DNA of 64,000 nucleotides from Sphingobacterium bambusae. GTDB lineage: Bacteria > Bacteroidota > Bacteroidia > Sphingobacteriales > Sphingobacteriaceae. The DNA lies in assembly GCF_033955345.1 (NCBI RefSeq), contig NZ_CP138332.1, forward strand, positions 1,302,001 through 1,366,000, written 5' to 3'. A program made the position numbers and the translations under genes. Shown here piece after piece: positions 55,651 through 64,000 of this stretch (positions are counted from its first letter, which is position 1; each line of letters begins with the position of its first letter). Below the pieces are notes generated by a model. It made no database searches and was not told where the DNA came from. It saw nothing but the letters and a program-made list of their open reading frames with translations.

Positions 55651-57840
55651 ATGGAAAAAACCAAAGAGATAAGCAATTTCTTTTATGGACAATACTTCGC
55701 TGAGGGATTGAAAATCACAGTTGGCTGCATCGTCCCAGTACTCGTATCCGCCTCCTTGGGTTATTTCAATATCGGCACGCTTATATCTTTGGGTGCTTTA
55801 TTGGTTGGCCTTTCCGATACGCCGGGAGCGCCATCCCACCGGCGGTTAGGGATGTTGTCTACGGCGCTACTGTGTATGCTGACCTATATCATTATTATCC
55901 ATGTCAACTCATCTATCACCCTAACGACAATTGTTGTTGCTCTGCTGAGTTTCCTATTTGCTATGTTCGCCGTCTTTAACGCTCGGGCAGCAACGGTAGG
56001 ATCCATGTGTACCTTAATGATGCTGTTCAATGTGCACCATGAGCTGGTGGACGCTGAGCGATGGATGTATTTGCTTTACATCGCCATTGGCGGATCTTGG
56101 TATATGCTGATCAGCATGTCCATCCTGCAAATCCGCCCCTATCGTATTGCGCAACAGGAACTTTCCGAATCTATCCGACAAGTAGCGGATTACATTCGCT
56201 TGAAAGCGAATTTCTACGATCCCAAGATTGATATAGACACCAACTATCTTAAACTCATCGAGAAACAGATCGAAGTACACAAGCATCAAGAATTGGTACG
56301 CGATATTCTATTCCAAAGCAAACGTTCCATCAAGGATACCACAAAGATTGGCCGATTTCTAACCCTTATATTCTCGGACATCGTCGACCTGTTTGAGCAG
56401 AGCATGACCACGCAGTATGATTACAACGCCATCAAAACCGCCTACGGCGAGTATGGCGTGCTCATACAGTTCAAACATGTACTCATTAAATTGACGCATG
56501 AGCTCGACAACATGGCCTACGCCATCAATGCCAACAGAATGCCCAAACCTATCTACAAATTTGAGCAGGATATCGAACGTCTAAGGGAAACGGTAGATAA
56601 GATCGACACAAAGTCAGGAAACACCATTCCGCTGAAGAAAATAATCATCAATATCCGCGGTATTGTCAAATTCATCGAAGATATCTACAGCTATAGTTCC
56701 TCGACCATCTCCGAAATTCCGCGTCAGGAAATTGATTCAGCTTCTCAATTTATCACTCGTGATCAAATAGACTGGAAGAAATTCCGAAGCAATCTCAGCT
56801 TAGATTCCTCGGTGTTTAGACATGCATTGCGCATGGCGATTGTGCTGGCGGGCACCTATCTCACCCTCAGCCTAATCCATTTCAATCCAAATGGGATTTA
56901 CTGGACACTGCTCACGATCATGGTGATCCTTAAGCCCGGCTTTGGTCTAACACAGGAAAGAAATATGCAACGACTCATAGGTACCGTTATTGGGGGTATC
57001 ATAGGTGCGACCATCGTTTTTACAATACACGATCCGTCTGTACGGTTTGTGCTACTGATATTTTTCTTCTTGACGGCGTACAGTCTCTTCCGCGTCAACT
57101 ACATTATCGCGGTCATGTTTATGACGCCCTACGTCCTCATTATGCTCAGCTTTAACGGCATGAATTCCTTGGAGATGGCCAAAGAGCGCGTGTTTGACAC
57201 CTTCTTGGGCGGCGTCATCGCCTTTTTATCCAGCTACATTATTTTCCCGAATTGGGAAAGCACACAATTCAAAGATAACATGCGCGGTCTGCTTATTGCC
57301 AACTACAACTATATTGCGCAGGCTGTGCAGATCCTAGCGGGCCATAATCTTTCCCGAACGCTTTATAAGCTCGCTCGAAAGGAGGTATACATCGCTTCAG
57401 CGAATATGGGATCTACTTTTCAACGCATGCTGACGGAACCAAAATGGCGCCAGAAATATACTAAGGAGATTAACCGTTTCGTGATCTTGAACCATATTTT
57501 TTCTTCCTACTCCGCCAACCTGTTGACACAGGTGAACCAAGCGGATATTGAAACCTTCAACCGCGAGCATGCAAAACTATTAAAGCGCATTTTGGCAGAG
57601 TTGGAAAAAGCTATCCTCCTGCTCCCCGCACAAGAACCGCAAACACAAAGTTACCAAGTAAGTGAAGCCTTCCCTGTGTTGAAAGAAAGCACCGCAAATG
57701 AGGAAGACAGCGCATTAATTACAGAACAATTACAGTTCTTAAGTAAAATTTCTGGAGATTTACATCGTGTGACGCAAGAATTGATCACACGCTCCATCAC
57801 CTTGGAGCAAAACGAAAAAATCGCTGTACCGAATGGATAA
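55651..57840 (+). CDS. FUSC-family inner membrane protein (YccS/YhfK-like)
   Basis: The 729-aa protein has two membrane blocks (about 22-165 and 390-530, each with five or six helices) separated by a soluble helical region. The FUSC/aromatic-acid-exporter signature is seen as GALLVGLSDTPGAPSHRRLGML in the first block and HFNPNGIYWTLLTIMVILKPGFGLTQER in the second, where PxFGxTxxR is conserved. It probably exports small molecules such as aromatic acids. It overlaps ypdA by 8 bases and is under the palindromic promoter. Confidence 0.85.
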   Translation: MEKTKEISNFFYGQYFAEGLKITVGCIVPVLVSASLGYFNIGTLISLGALLVGLSDTPGAPSHRRLGMLSTALLCMLTYIIIIHVNSSITLTTIVVALLSFLFAMFAVFNARAATVGSMCTLMMLFNVHHELVDAERWMYLLYIAIGGSWYMLISMSILQIRPYRIAQQELSESIRQVADYIRLKANFYDPKIDIDTNYLKLIEKQIEVHKHQELVRDILFQSKRSIKDTTKIGRFLTLIFSDIVDLFEQSMTTQYDYNAIKTAYGEYGVLIQFKHVLIKLTHELDNMAYAINANRMPKPIYKFEQDIERLRETVDKIDTKSGNTIPLKKIIINIRGIVKFIEDIYSYSSSTISEIPRQEIDSASQFITRDQIDWKKFRSNLSLDSSVFRHALRMAIVLAGTYLTLSLIHFNPNGIYWTLLTIMVILKPGFGLTQERNMQRLIGTVIGGIIGATIVFTIHDPSVRFVLLIFFFLTAYSLFRVNYIIAVMFMTPYVLIMLSFNGMNSLEMAKERVFDTFLGGVIAFLSSYIIFPNWESTQFKDNMRGLLIANYNYIAQAVQILAGHNLSRTLYKLARKEVYIASANMGSTFQRMLTEPKWRQKYTKEINRFVILNHIFSSYSANLLTQVNQADIETFNREHAKLLKRILAELEKAILLLPAQEPQTQSYQVSEAFPVLKESTANEEDSALITEQLQFLSKISGDLHRVTQELITRSITLEQNEKIAVPNG

Positions 57841-58804
57841 TTTTTTTGATGTACTTATTATTGGAGCAGGCCCAATTGGTCTTGCCTGTGGCATCGAAGC
57901 ACAGAAAGCAGGCTACACACATATCATCCTCGAAAAGGGATGCTTGGTGAATTCCTTGTACAACTATCCGGTGAACATGACCTTTTTTTCGTCTTCAGAA
58001 CGGCTGGAGATCGGTGACACCCCATTTGTAACCACGCTCCCAAAGCCCAAGAGAGCCGAAGCCCTAGAGTATTATCGGCGCATCAACGGCAAGTTCAATC
58101 TTAATACTCATCTCTTCGAAGAAGTATTAACGGTTCGCAAGGAGGCAGAGCTGTTATATATTCAGAGTTCAAAAGCGCAATACATTGCCAAGAGCGTGAT
58201 CGTTGCAACAGGATTTTATGATATCCCGATGATGCTCAACATCCCGGGCGAAGAGCTGCCAAAAGTATCGCATTACTACCAAGACCCGCACTATTATGCC
58301 AACCAGCATGTACTGGTTGTTGGCGCGAGCAACTCTTCGGTCGATGCCGCATTGGAAACATACCGTAAAGGGGCGAAAGTTACTCTCGTCGTACGCGGCA
58401 AGGAAATCAGTCCACGCGTAAAGTATTGGGTCAAGCCCGATATCGAAAATCGAATTGCCTTTCAGGAAATTGATGTTTTCTACAACAGTTGCTTGACGGC
58501 TATCAGCGACGATAGTGTGACCTTGGAAACTCCAGAAGGAGCGGTCACCTTAAAAAATGATTTTGTGTTGGCACTAACCGGATATCAGCCGAATTTTAAA
58601 TTTCTAAAATCTATAGGTGTACATGTCCCTGATGAAGCGCCCAAGATTCCTGAACATGACCCGCAAACTATGGAAACCAACATTTCCGGACTATATTTAG
58701 CGGGGGTAGTTTGCGGCGGTCTAAACACACATCTTTGGTTTATCGAAAACTCACGTGTACATGCAGAGACCATTATACAGCACGTCAAATCCCGCGGTAT
58801 CTAG
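57833..58804 (+). CDS. ypdA: YpdA-like bacillithiol disulfide reductase
   Basis: The 323-aa flavoprotein has an N-terminal FAD motif IIGAGPIGLACGIEAQKAG (about 8-26), an NAD(P)H motif VVGASNSSVDAALETYRKGA (about 161-180), and VLALTGYQPNF with LYLAGVVCGG at the FAD end. This two-dinucleotide-domain layout without a CxxC pair is that of YpdA, which reduces bacillithiol disulfide in low-GC and some Bacteroidota bacteria. It begins inside the end of the FUSC gene (8-base overlap), so the two are translationally coupled. Its end overlaps the convergent tetR gene by 4 bases. Confidence 0.85.
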   Translation: MDNFFDVLIIGAGPIGLACGIEAQKAGYTHIILEKGCLVNSLYNYPVNMTFFSSSERLEIGDTPFVTTLPKPKRAEALEYYRRINGKFNLNTHLFEEVLTVRKEAELLYIQSSKAQYIAKSVIVATGFYDIPMMLNIPGEELPKVSHYYQDPHYYANQHVLVVGASNSSVDAALETYRKGAKVTLVVRGKEISPRVKYWVKPDIENRIAFQEIDVFYNSCLTAISDDSVTLETPEGAVTLKNDFVLALTGYQPNFKFLKSIGVHVPDEAPKIPEHDPQTMETNISGLYLAGVVCGGLNTHLWFIENSRVHAETIIQHVKSRGI

Positions 58805-59412
58805 GCCTGCAATCCGCGGATAAAAATAGAAATCATCTTTTTCTGCTTCGACAAGATCAGCTCAAATTCATCCGGCGAAGGAAATAGACAATCATTCAGA
58901 TCTTTACTCATAATGCCGGTTCGCATGCCCATCAGCGAAAACAGCAACAATTCCGCTGTCTCTTCGATATTATCAACCACGATCTCGCCATTATCCACAC
59001 CGATGCGCAATATGCGGCCGAATTGATCGCGCACCCGATCAAAAAATGGCCCCAGACTTTTTCCCATTTCTCCCGGATTCTGCATAAATAAGGAGCTTGA
59101 ATATTCGAAAAGGTTATAATTCTCACGCATCAGCTCCATTCTGCTTTCAATCGCAAATAAAATAGATTTCTCGATGCTCGATGCCTTCAGCAAATAGCTA
59201 TCCACCTTGCTGATCATGTCATTGATCACATATTCCAACACAGCGGTATAGAGGCTATGCTTGTCAGGAAAGTAATAATACAACAGTGCCTTTGAAAACG
59301 AAAGGTCCTTCGCGATCTCCGCCATCGTTGTCTTGGCCATTCCGAAATGGGCAAAACGTCTTTTCGCCACTTCTAATATCTTGGCTCGCTTAATGTCTAC
59401 GTTTTTGGACAT
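58801..59412 (-). CDS. TetR/AcrR-family regulator
   Basis: A 203-aa regulator. The N-terminal helix-turn-helix is AKILEVAKRRFAHFGMAKTTMAEIAKDLSFSKALLYYYFPDKHSLY (about 9-54), with the recognition helix SKALLYYYF. The remaining helical domain binds a ligand that cannot be predicted. Its 3' end overlaps the end of ypdA (convergent, 4 bases), so it is not in the operon but is a plausible repressor of the FUSC-ypdA promoter. Direct evidence is only the location and the palindrome upstream of FUSC. Confidence 0.88.
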   Translation of the reverse strand: MSKNVDIKRAKILEVAKRRFAHFGMAKTTMAEIAKDLSFSKALLYYYFPDKHSLYTAVLEYVINDMISKVDSYLLKASSIEKSILFAIESRMELMRENYNLFEYSSSLFMQNPGEMGKSLGPFFDRVRDQFGRILRIGVDNGEIVVDNIEETAELLLFSLMGMRTGIMSKDLNDCLFPSPDEFELILSKQKKMISIFIRGLQA

Positions 59413-59513
59413 GTTAATTTTATTCCTTTAATAATAGGGTTTATAGTATCTTTACCGCAAAATCATAAAGTTAATTCTTTTTTTGAATTTTTAAAAGAAT
59501 TAGTCAATACAAA

Positions 59514-60530
59514 ATGGTAAACGAGATCCAACACGATATTTCACTTCGACGATATAATACCTTTGCTGTAGAGGCAAGCTGCCATCAGTTTATCGACATC
59601 ACAGAAGAAAGCCAACTAGCAGGGCTTCACGAAGAGGGCTACTTTCAGCGCTCATTCTTGGTGTTGGGCTCCGGAAGCAACGTACTTTTTACAAAAAATT
59701 ACGAGGGGCTGATCATACATATGGCCAGCAAGGGCATTCAACATTTTATCGAAGGCAATTACATTTTTGTCACTGCCAAAGCCGGCGAGGTATGGAACGA
59801 TTTCGTATGGTACTGCATTAACCATGGTTTTGCAGGTGTGGAAAATATGGCCCTTATTCCCGGCACAGTTGGAGCATCGCCAGTTCAAAATATTGGTGCT
59901 TACGGCACCGAGCTGATGGATGTTTTCTATTCTTGCCAAGCATTCGACACCCAAACCGGTACATTTACCACCTTCAGTAAAGACGATTGCCAATTCACTT
60001 ACCGAGACAGCATTTTTAAAACCAAACATAAAGGGCGCTTTATCATTACGTCTGTAACCTACAAACTCGCACTCCACAAAAAGGTAAACACATCTTATGG
60101 TGCGATTAATGAAGAGCTGAATAACAGAGGGATCGATTCGCCGAGCATCAAGGACGTCGCCGAGGTCGTATCCCACATCCGTGTCGAAAAACTGCCCGAT
60201 CCTTCTACGGTGGGCAACGCCGGTAGTTTCTTCAAAAACACAATCATACCTCTTGCGCATTTCAACACACTGAAAGAGCAACATCCTACTATCGTTTCCT
60301 TCCCGGTTGACAACGAACGCGTGAAATTGGCCGCCGGATGGCTTATCGAAGCTTGCGGTTGGAAGGGTAAAATCGACGGTCAGGTCGCTGTTTGGAAAAA
60401 TCAAGCGTTGGTAATCACCAACTTGGGAGAAGCTAGCGGTCTAGAAATATATACTATATCGTCTAAAATAATGAACGATGTGTATAAAAAGTTTGGAATT
60501 GAGCTAGAGCGCGAAGTAAATATACTATAG
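59514..60530 (+). CDS. murB: UDP-N-acetylmuramate dehydrogenase
   Basis: The 338-aa FAD enzyme reduces UDP-GlcNAc-enolpyruvate to UDP-MurNAc in peptidoglycan synthesis. Signatures: LVLGSGSNVLFTKNYEGLI (about 50-68), IPGTVGASPVQNIGAYGTEL (about 120-139), catalytic serine block VGNAGSFFKN (about 235) and the late LAAGWLIEACGWKG plus Glu near the end. It belongs to the type I form, like E. coli MurB. It starts 101 bases from the tetR start on the other strand. Confidence 0.95.
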   Translation: MVNEIQHDISLRRYNTFAVEASCHQFIDITEESQLAGLHEEGYFQRSFLVLGSGSNVLFTKNYEGLIIHMASKGIQHFIEGNYIFVTAKAGEVWNDFVWYCINHGFAGVENMALIPGTVGASPVQNIGAYGTELMDVFYSCQAFDTQTGTFTTFSKDDCQFTYRDSIFKTKHKGRFIITSVTYKLALHKKVNTSYGAINEELNNRGIDSPSIKDVAEVVSHIRVEKLPDPSTVGNAGSFFKNTIIPLAHFNTLKEQHPTIVSFPVDNERVKLAAGWLIEACGWKGKIDGQVAVWKNQALVITNLGEASGLEIYTISSKIMNDVYKKFGIELEREVNIL

Positions 60531-60555
60531 AAGTTTTCCACATTCGTGAAACTAA

Positions 60556-60570
60556 TTTGTTAATAACAAA
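60556..60570. repeat. Short inverted repeat upstream of the sigma-factor gene
   Basis: TTTGTTA-A-TAACAAA is a perfect 7-bp inverted repeat, 232 bases before the ECF sigma start and 25 after murB. It might be an operator, but is short enough to be chance. Confidence 0.3.
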
Positions 60571-60802
60571 GCAACAAGGGTATTGTTTTGGCTATTAAAC
60601 AATTAGTGGGCGCGAATATCGCCCAAAGTAACCTTCATTTAACAGAATTTTCATTTAGACTTCATTTTAGAGGATAAGTTTAGCACGCCATTTGCATAAA
60701 TCTCTATGAAACCGTATTTCATGGAGATGAATTACAAACCTAACAAGACCGACACACAATAGCAGCCGGTCAGTGTATTGAAAACTTTTAATCCAATCTA
60801 GT

Positions 60803-61315
60803 ATGAACAAGTTAGAATTCAACACTTTAGTTATTCAACAGGCGGACTCACTAAAGACGTATGCGAGAAATTTCACTAGAGATCAGGATGACGCAAATGA
60901 TTTGGTACAAGACACGCTTTTGAAAGCGGTGACTTACTTCAACAACTTTAAAGAAGGAACCAACCTCAAAGGTTGGTTATACACCATTATGAAGAACACC
61001 TTCATCAACAATTACCGCCGGGTAGTCAAAACAAATTCATTCATCACCAAAGAGGAAGAAATCACTAGTGCCAACTTGGTTGTGTCGGCAACAAGCAACA
61101 GAGGCGAGAACAAATTCGTCATGGAAGACATCAACCAAGCACTTTCAACACTTAGCGACGACTATTATGTTCCCTTTAGCATGTACTTTGAAGGCTATAA
61201 GTATCACGAGATATCTGACCACCTATCTATTCCGATAGGAACGGTAAAAACCAGGATACACGTGGCACGCAAAGCAATGAAAAAGACGCTTCACGCTTAT
61301 AAGTTCGGCGATTAG
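60803..61315 (+). CDS. ECF-type RNA polymerase sigma factor
   Basis: The 170-aa sigma-70-family protein has region 2 (about 10-80, YARNFTRDQDDANDLVQDTLLKA and GTNLKGWLYTIMKNTFINNYRR) and region 4 (about 115-165, FSMYFEGYKYHEISDHLSIPIGTVKTRIHVARKAMKK). It has no region 1.1 or 3. Members are strongly conserved across Bacteroidota. It has no anti-sigma gene beside it. The gene downstream starts 15 bases after its stop, so the two probably share an mRNA. Confidence 0.9.
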   Translation: MNKLEFNTLVIQQADSLKTYARNFTRDQDDANDLVQDTLLKAVTYFNNFKEGTNLKGWLYTIMKNTFINNYRRVVKTNSFITKEEEITSANLVVSATSNRGENKFVMEDINQALSTLSDDYYVPFSMYFEGYKYHEISDHLSIPIGTVKTRIHVARKAMKKTLHAYKFGD

Positions 61316-61330
61316 ACGTACCTTTATAAG

Positions 61331-61576
61331 GTGGAAAATAAAGAAAGCCTACCCCAGTATTCCAAAAGTCAATTAGCATTAAGAAATGGACAGGATCGGA
61401 AAGAAATATGGGTATGCTATAAAGGATTGATATATGATGTAGGTGAAAGCCGTCTTTGGAAGAACGGAAAACACTACGAACACTGGGCAGGACAAGATTT
61501 GACCAGTGAAATGGAAGATGCCCCCCACAACAGCTGGGTTTTTTATAAATTCCCGGTAATCGGAAAATTGATTTGA
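61331..61576 (+). CDS. Cytochrome b5-like heme/steroid-binding domain protein
   Basis: An 81-aa protein from GTG 61331. The cytochrome b5 pattern is visible: LPQYSKSQLALRNGQDRKEIW, VCYKGLIYDVGESRLWKNGKHYEHWAGQDLTSEM, then APHNSWVFYKFPVIGKL. The heme-ligand histidines of canonical b5 would be in GKHYEHWAG and APHNS, so heme binding is plausible. No signal peptide is present. Co-transcription with the sigma factor is likely. Confidence 0.75.
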   Translation: MENKESLPQYSKSQLALRNGQDRKEIWVCYKGLIYDVGESRLWKNGKHYEHWAGQDLTSEMEDAPHNSWVFYKFPVIGKLI

Positions 61577-61608
61577 GATTAGCGAATTATTCGCTAATCT
61601 CAAATTTT
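61572..61608. terminator. Shared bidirectional terminator overlapping two stop codons
   Basis: A perfect 15-bp hairpin (61572-61586 with 61590-61604, loop TTA) contains the stop of the b5-like gene (61574-61576). The stop of the PfkB gene (minus, 61587-61589) forms the loop. T-rich sequence follows on the plus strand. Confidence 0.75.
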
Positions 61609-62507
61609 GCTAGAGCTATAAATTTCTGAATCCTGCTTTTGATATCTTCTGCAGTTAGATGCTGTAGTTGTTCTGTTCCGAATTTTTCAACACAAAACGA
61701 TGCCAAGGCCGAGCCATAGATAATCGCATTCTTCATGTTGGTAAAGTTGATGGTTTTAACTTTTGCTAGGTAACCAATAAAACCTCCAGCAAAAGCATCT
61801 CCCGCACCCGTCGGATCAAATACATCAGCCAAAGGCAGGGCTGGCGCAGAAAACACTTGTCCTTCACCAAAAAGAAGCGCACCATGCTCACCTTTTTTAA
61901 TGATTAGGTATTTAGGCCCCATTTGTAAGATAATCTCAGCAGCCTTCACCAAAGAATACTCCCCAGACAACTGCCGTGCTTCTGCATCGTTGATCGTCAA
62001 GACATCGACCTTCTGAAGCACTTTCTTTAAATCGTCAAGAGCCACATCCATCCAAAAGTTCATCGTATCAAGCACTACTAACTTAGGAGCCTGCGCTAAA
62101 CGATCCAAGGTCTGCATTTGTACTTGCGGCGTTAAATTGCCCAGCAAAAGGTAGGTACAGTCTTGGTAGGATGCCGGGATTTTCGGATCAAAATCTGCCA
62201 ACACATTTAATTCTGTGATCAACGTGTCACGACTGTTCATGTCGTTGTGGTATTTGCCCGACCAAAAGAAGGATTTACCTCCTTCAACAATCTCTACCCC
62301 TTCCACATCAATGCCGCGAGACTTTAAAATATTAATATTGTCATCTCCAAAATCTTCACCGATAACACTAATCAACTTGACTTGATCATATAGGTAAGAT
62401 GCAGCCAATCCCGCGAAGGTAGCGGCGCCGCCCACAATTTTATCTGTTTTTCCAAAAGGGGTTTCGATGGCGTCGAATGCAACCGTCCCAACAATTACTA
62501 AACTCAT
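61587..62507 (-). CDS. PfkB-family sugar or nucleoside kinase
   Basis: The ATG at 62507 (MSLVIVGTVAFDAIETPFG) is preferred; the codon at 62528 is TTG. The 306-aa kinase has the PfkB signatures GGAATFAGLAASYL (about 27-40) and DPTGAGDAFAGGFIGYL (about 225-241), the latter holding the catalytic Asp. It lies near the ribokinase/adenosine-kinase branch. It phosphorylates a sugar or nucleoside, which one is not clear. Confidence 0.85.
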   Translation of the reverse strand: MSLVIVGTVAFDAIETPFGKTDKIVGGAATFAGLAASYLYDQVKLISVIGEDFGDDNINILKSRGIDVEGVEIVEGGKSFFWSGKYHNDMNSRDTLITELNVLADFDPKIPASYQDCTYLLLGNLTPQVQMQTLDRLAQAPKLVVLDTMNFWMDVALDDLKKVLQKVDVLTINDAEARQLSGEYSLVKAAEIILQMGPKYLIIKKGEHGALLFGEGQVFSAPALPLADVFDPTGAGDAFAGGFIGYLAKVKTINFTNMKNAIIYGSALASFCVEKFGTEQLQHLTAEDIKSRIQKFIALAKFEISE

Positions 62508-62526
62508 CTTTTTCGATTTTTTAGAC

Positions 62527-62552
62527 AAAAAAAAACCGGCTTATCAGCCGGT
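62527..62552 (-). terminator. Terminator of the first tRNA-Asn
   Basis: ACCGGCT (62535-62541) pairs with AGCCGGT (62546-62552), and the minus strand then reads a run of nine T. It lies 11 bases after the tRNA 3' end. Confidence 0.75.
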
Positions 62553-62562
62553 AAAACTTTCG

Positions 62563-62636
62563 CTCCTGAAGCTGGGCTCGAACCAGCGACCCTCTGATTA
62601 ACAGTCAGATGCTCTAACCTGCTGAGCTATTCAGGA
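62563..62636 (-). tRNA. tRNA-Asn (anticodon GTT), copy 1
   Basis: Cloverleaf on the minus strand with acceptor TCCTGAA/TTCAGGA, anticodon stem TCTGA/TCAGA and loop CTGTTAA, and T-arm GCTGG-TTCGAGC-CCAGC. No encoded CCA. Length 74. Confidence 0.95.
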
Positions 62637-62950
62637 ATTTCGACCTTAGCACACGTTAACCGCGTTTTCTAAAGTGATACAAAGATAGAACTTTGATTTT
62701 TATATTCAAATAAAAAATTAAAAAATATTTACCGCCTTGAACGGATCATTGCTCGACGACAGCACCTCTTGTCTTTTACAGCGAAGTGCAATATGTTACT
62801 CGACACTGATAAACAAACATCGTTTAGCGCTCTTAAAAAAAGAGACGACATGATTTTAGTATACCCTCCCACCGTTTCAAGGAAATTAACAAAAACCGTC
62901 TAAAGCAAAAAAAGCTGCTTTTCTTTATGAAAAACAGCTTTTTTGTTTTG
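62637..62950. other. Spacer between the two tRNA-Asn genes
   Basis: Only the second terminator (about 62907-62945) is seen; otherwise AT-rich with no gene. Confidence 0.5.
62907..62945 (-). terminator. Terminator of the second tRNA-Asn
   Basis: AAAAAAGCTG (62908-62917) pairs with CAGCTTTTTT (62935-62944), with the T-run on the minus strand and the A-run on the other side. Confidence 0.65.
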
Positions 62951-63024
62951 CTCCTGAAGCTGGGCTCGAACCAGCGACCCTCTGATTAACAGTCAGATGC
63001 TCTAACCTGCTGAGCTATTCAGGA
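62951..63024 (-). tRNA. tRNA-Asn (anticodon GTT), copy 2
   Basis: Identical to copy 1 over all 74 bases plus three more at the 5' side. Flanks differ, so it is an old gene duplication, about 390 bases apart. Confidence 0.95.
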
Positions 63025-63139
63025 ATTTTAAGAACCGTCGTTTCCGTTTCGGTGATGCAATTATCGGAAGATTTAACGACCTCTGCAAATTATTTCACGC
63101 AGAAAAACACAACTTGCTCTTATACAAGAAGATTTTTTT

Positions 63140-64000
63140 CTACTTCCCAACAATATTACCGAGCACAAGCGTTGCAACGGTAAAATAGATAATAAGACCG
63201 GTCACATCGACCAATGTGGATACGAAGGGAGCAGAAGAACTTGCCGGATCGGCTCCAAGACGACGTAGCACAAAGGGCAGCATAGAACCAACAAGTGAGC
63301 CCCAAAGGACAACGCCTACCAACGATAGGGCAATTGCTAAGCCATACAATACCCAAGCATCACCATACTCGCCGGAGAAAGCCTGATAGGCGGCAATACG
63401 GCAAAAACCTAATGTCCCTAGAATCAATCCCAGAAAAAATCCGGAAAGAATCTCGCGTCGCATAACCAACCACCAATCGCGTAGTGTCACCTCGCCCATC
63501 GCCATAGCTTGGATGATCAATGTCGAAGCTTGCGAACCGCTATTACCTCCGCTGGACATAATCAACGGCATCAACAAGACCAGAATGATCGTCAGCCTAT
63601 CTTCATAAAACTCCAACACGTTTGTGGTTAACAGTTGCCCTAGAAAAAGCACAATCAACCAGCCTCCTCGTTTTTTTACCAAATGGAAAATAGATACATC
63701 CAAATAGGGTTCATCTAATGCCTCCGTACCCCCGATACGCTGCATATCTTCCGAGTACTCTTCGTTGGCAACCCACAGGATGTCATCGATGGTTACCATA
63801 CCGAGCATAATACCTTGCTCATCAACCACCGGAAGCGCTACCCGATTATTCATCCGGAAAACATTCACCGCCTCCTCTTGGGGGTCATTCGCATGCAGGG
63901 AGATAAGTCTATTATCGATCAGATCTTCCACTTTCGTTTCCGGATCCGAGACCAAGATATCGCGGATCTTGATATCGTCCATCAAACGCCCTTCGCCATC
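63140..64000 (-). CDS. mgtE: Magnesium transporter MgtE, 5' part outside window
   Basis: The frame is open to the end of the window (…DGEGRLMDDIKIRDI), so the N-terminal domain and part of the first CBS domain are missing. What is visible: a CBS repeat (VEDLIDNRLISLHANDPQEE to VVDEQGIMLGMVTIDDILW), then five helices with the MgtE core motif MPLIMSSGGNSGSQASTL (Mg2+ pore region). The C-terminus is complete at 63140. The transporter is a Mg2+ channel gated by its cytoplasmic domain. Confidence 0.93.
   Translation of the reverse strand, partial: DGEGRLMDDIKIRDILVSDPETKVEDLIDNRLISLHANDPQEEAVNVFRMNNRVALPVVDEQGIMLGMVTIDDILWVANEEYSEDMQRIGGTEALDEPYLDVSIFHLVKKRGGWLIVLFLGQLLTTNVLEFYEDRLTIILVLLMPLIMSSGGNSGSQASTLIIQAMAMGEVTLRDWWLVMRREILSGFFLGLILGTLGFCRIAAYQAFSGEYGDAWVLYGLAIALSLVGVVLWGSLVGSMLPFVLRRLGADPASSSAPFVSTLVDVTGLIIYFTVATLVLGNIVGK

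Overview
The window looks like chromosome from a Bacteroidota bacterium of the family Sphingobacteriaceae (a Sphingobacterium-like organism is my best guess). The reasons are the protein families (GLPGLI protein with an outer-membrane barrel, DUF4270, kelch lipoprotein, MgtE, an RprX/RprY-like two-component pair, YpdA), genes with weak or no Shine-Dalgarno sites, and several promoters of the Bacteroidota type (TTG, about 20 bases, TAnnTTTG). No insertion sequence, prophage or CRISPR array was seen. It reads as ordinary chromosomal backbone with a few odd spots.

Layout. 1-640: no protein gene I trust, but a promoter, three hairpins and a terminator on the minus strand suggest an unannotated small RNA. 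641-10.2 kb: a small hypothetical gene; a same-strand run of metallo-beta-lactamase-fold hydrolase, 2H phosphoesterase and alpha/beta hydrolase; a J-domain/KTSC protein; DUF2167; a helical-repeat protein; YiaA; and an overlapping membrane operon DUF2157-DUF4401-GDYXLXLXAW. 10.5-17 kb: a GHKL ATPase that looks short at its C-terminus, a secreted Hcp-like protein, small orphans, a 21-bp minisatellite of 30 units, a Tat-exported Gfo/Idh/MocA oxidoreductase, a short frame broken by a stop, and an NTF2-like protein. 17-30 kb: a repeat protein, an outer-membrane barrel plus GLPGLI operon, a retropepsin-like protein that has lost both catalytic aspartates, metA, a C45 acyltransferase/hydrolase lipoprotein, a LuxR regulator, a BamA/TamA-type barrel and a GNAT enzyme.

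30-43.6 kb: YdeI-like protein, a CPA2 cation/proton antiporter, an amino-acid permease, NUDIX, DUF2383, a small GNAT enzyme, an M14 carboxypeptidase, then a gene-poor 1-kb stretch holding the 3' remnant of an OmpA-family gene and a perfect 32-bp palindrome, followed by a uracil-DNA-glycosylase-fold gene and purM-rimB-rimK. 43.6-51.8 kb: two-component system, DUF4270 plus kelch lipoproteins, a two-gene iron-sulfur oxidoreductase (HdrC/HdrB-like), tRNA-Leu(GAG) and Ppx/GppA. 51.9-64 kb: His-rich lipoprotein, ppc, an FUSC transporter overlapping ypdA next to a convergent tetR, murB, an ECF sigma factor with a cytochrome b5-like protein, a PfkB kinase, two identical tRNA-Asn genes and the 3' part of mgtE, which runs off the window.

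Best candidates for something undescribed are the small RNA at about 203-331, the Sec-exported Hcp-like protein, the truncated GHKL ATPase, the D-to-H pseudo-protease, the minisatellite, and the FUSC-YpdA-TetR locus with a palindrome inside its promoter. All functional calls rest on motifs read by eye; no database search was run.
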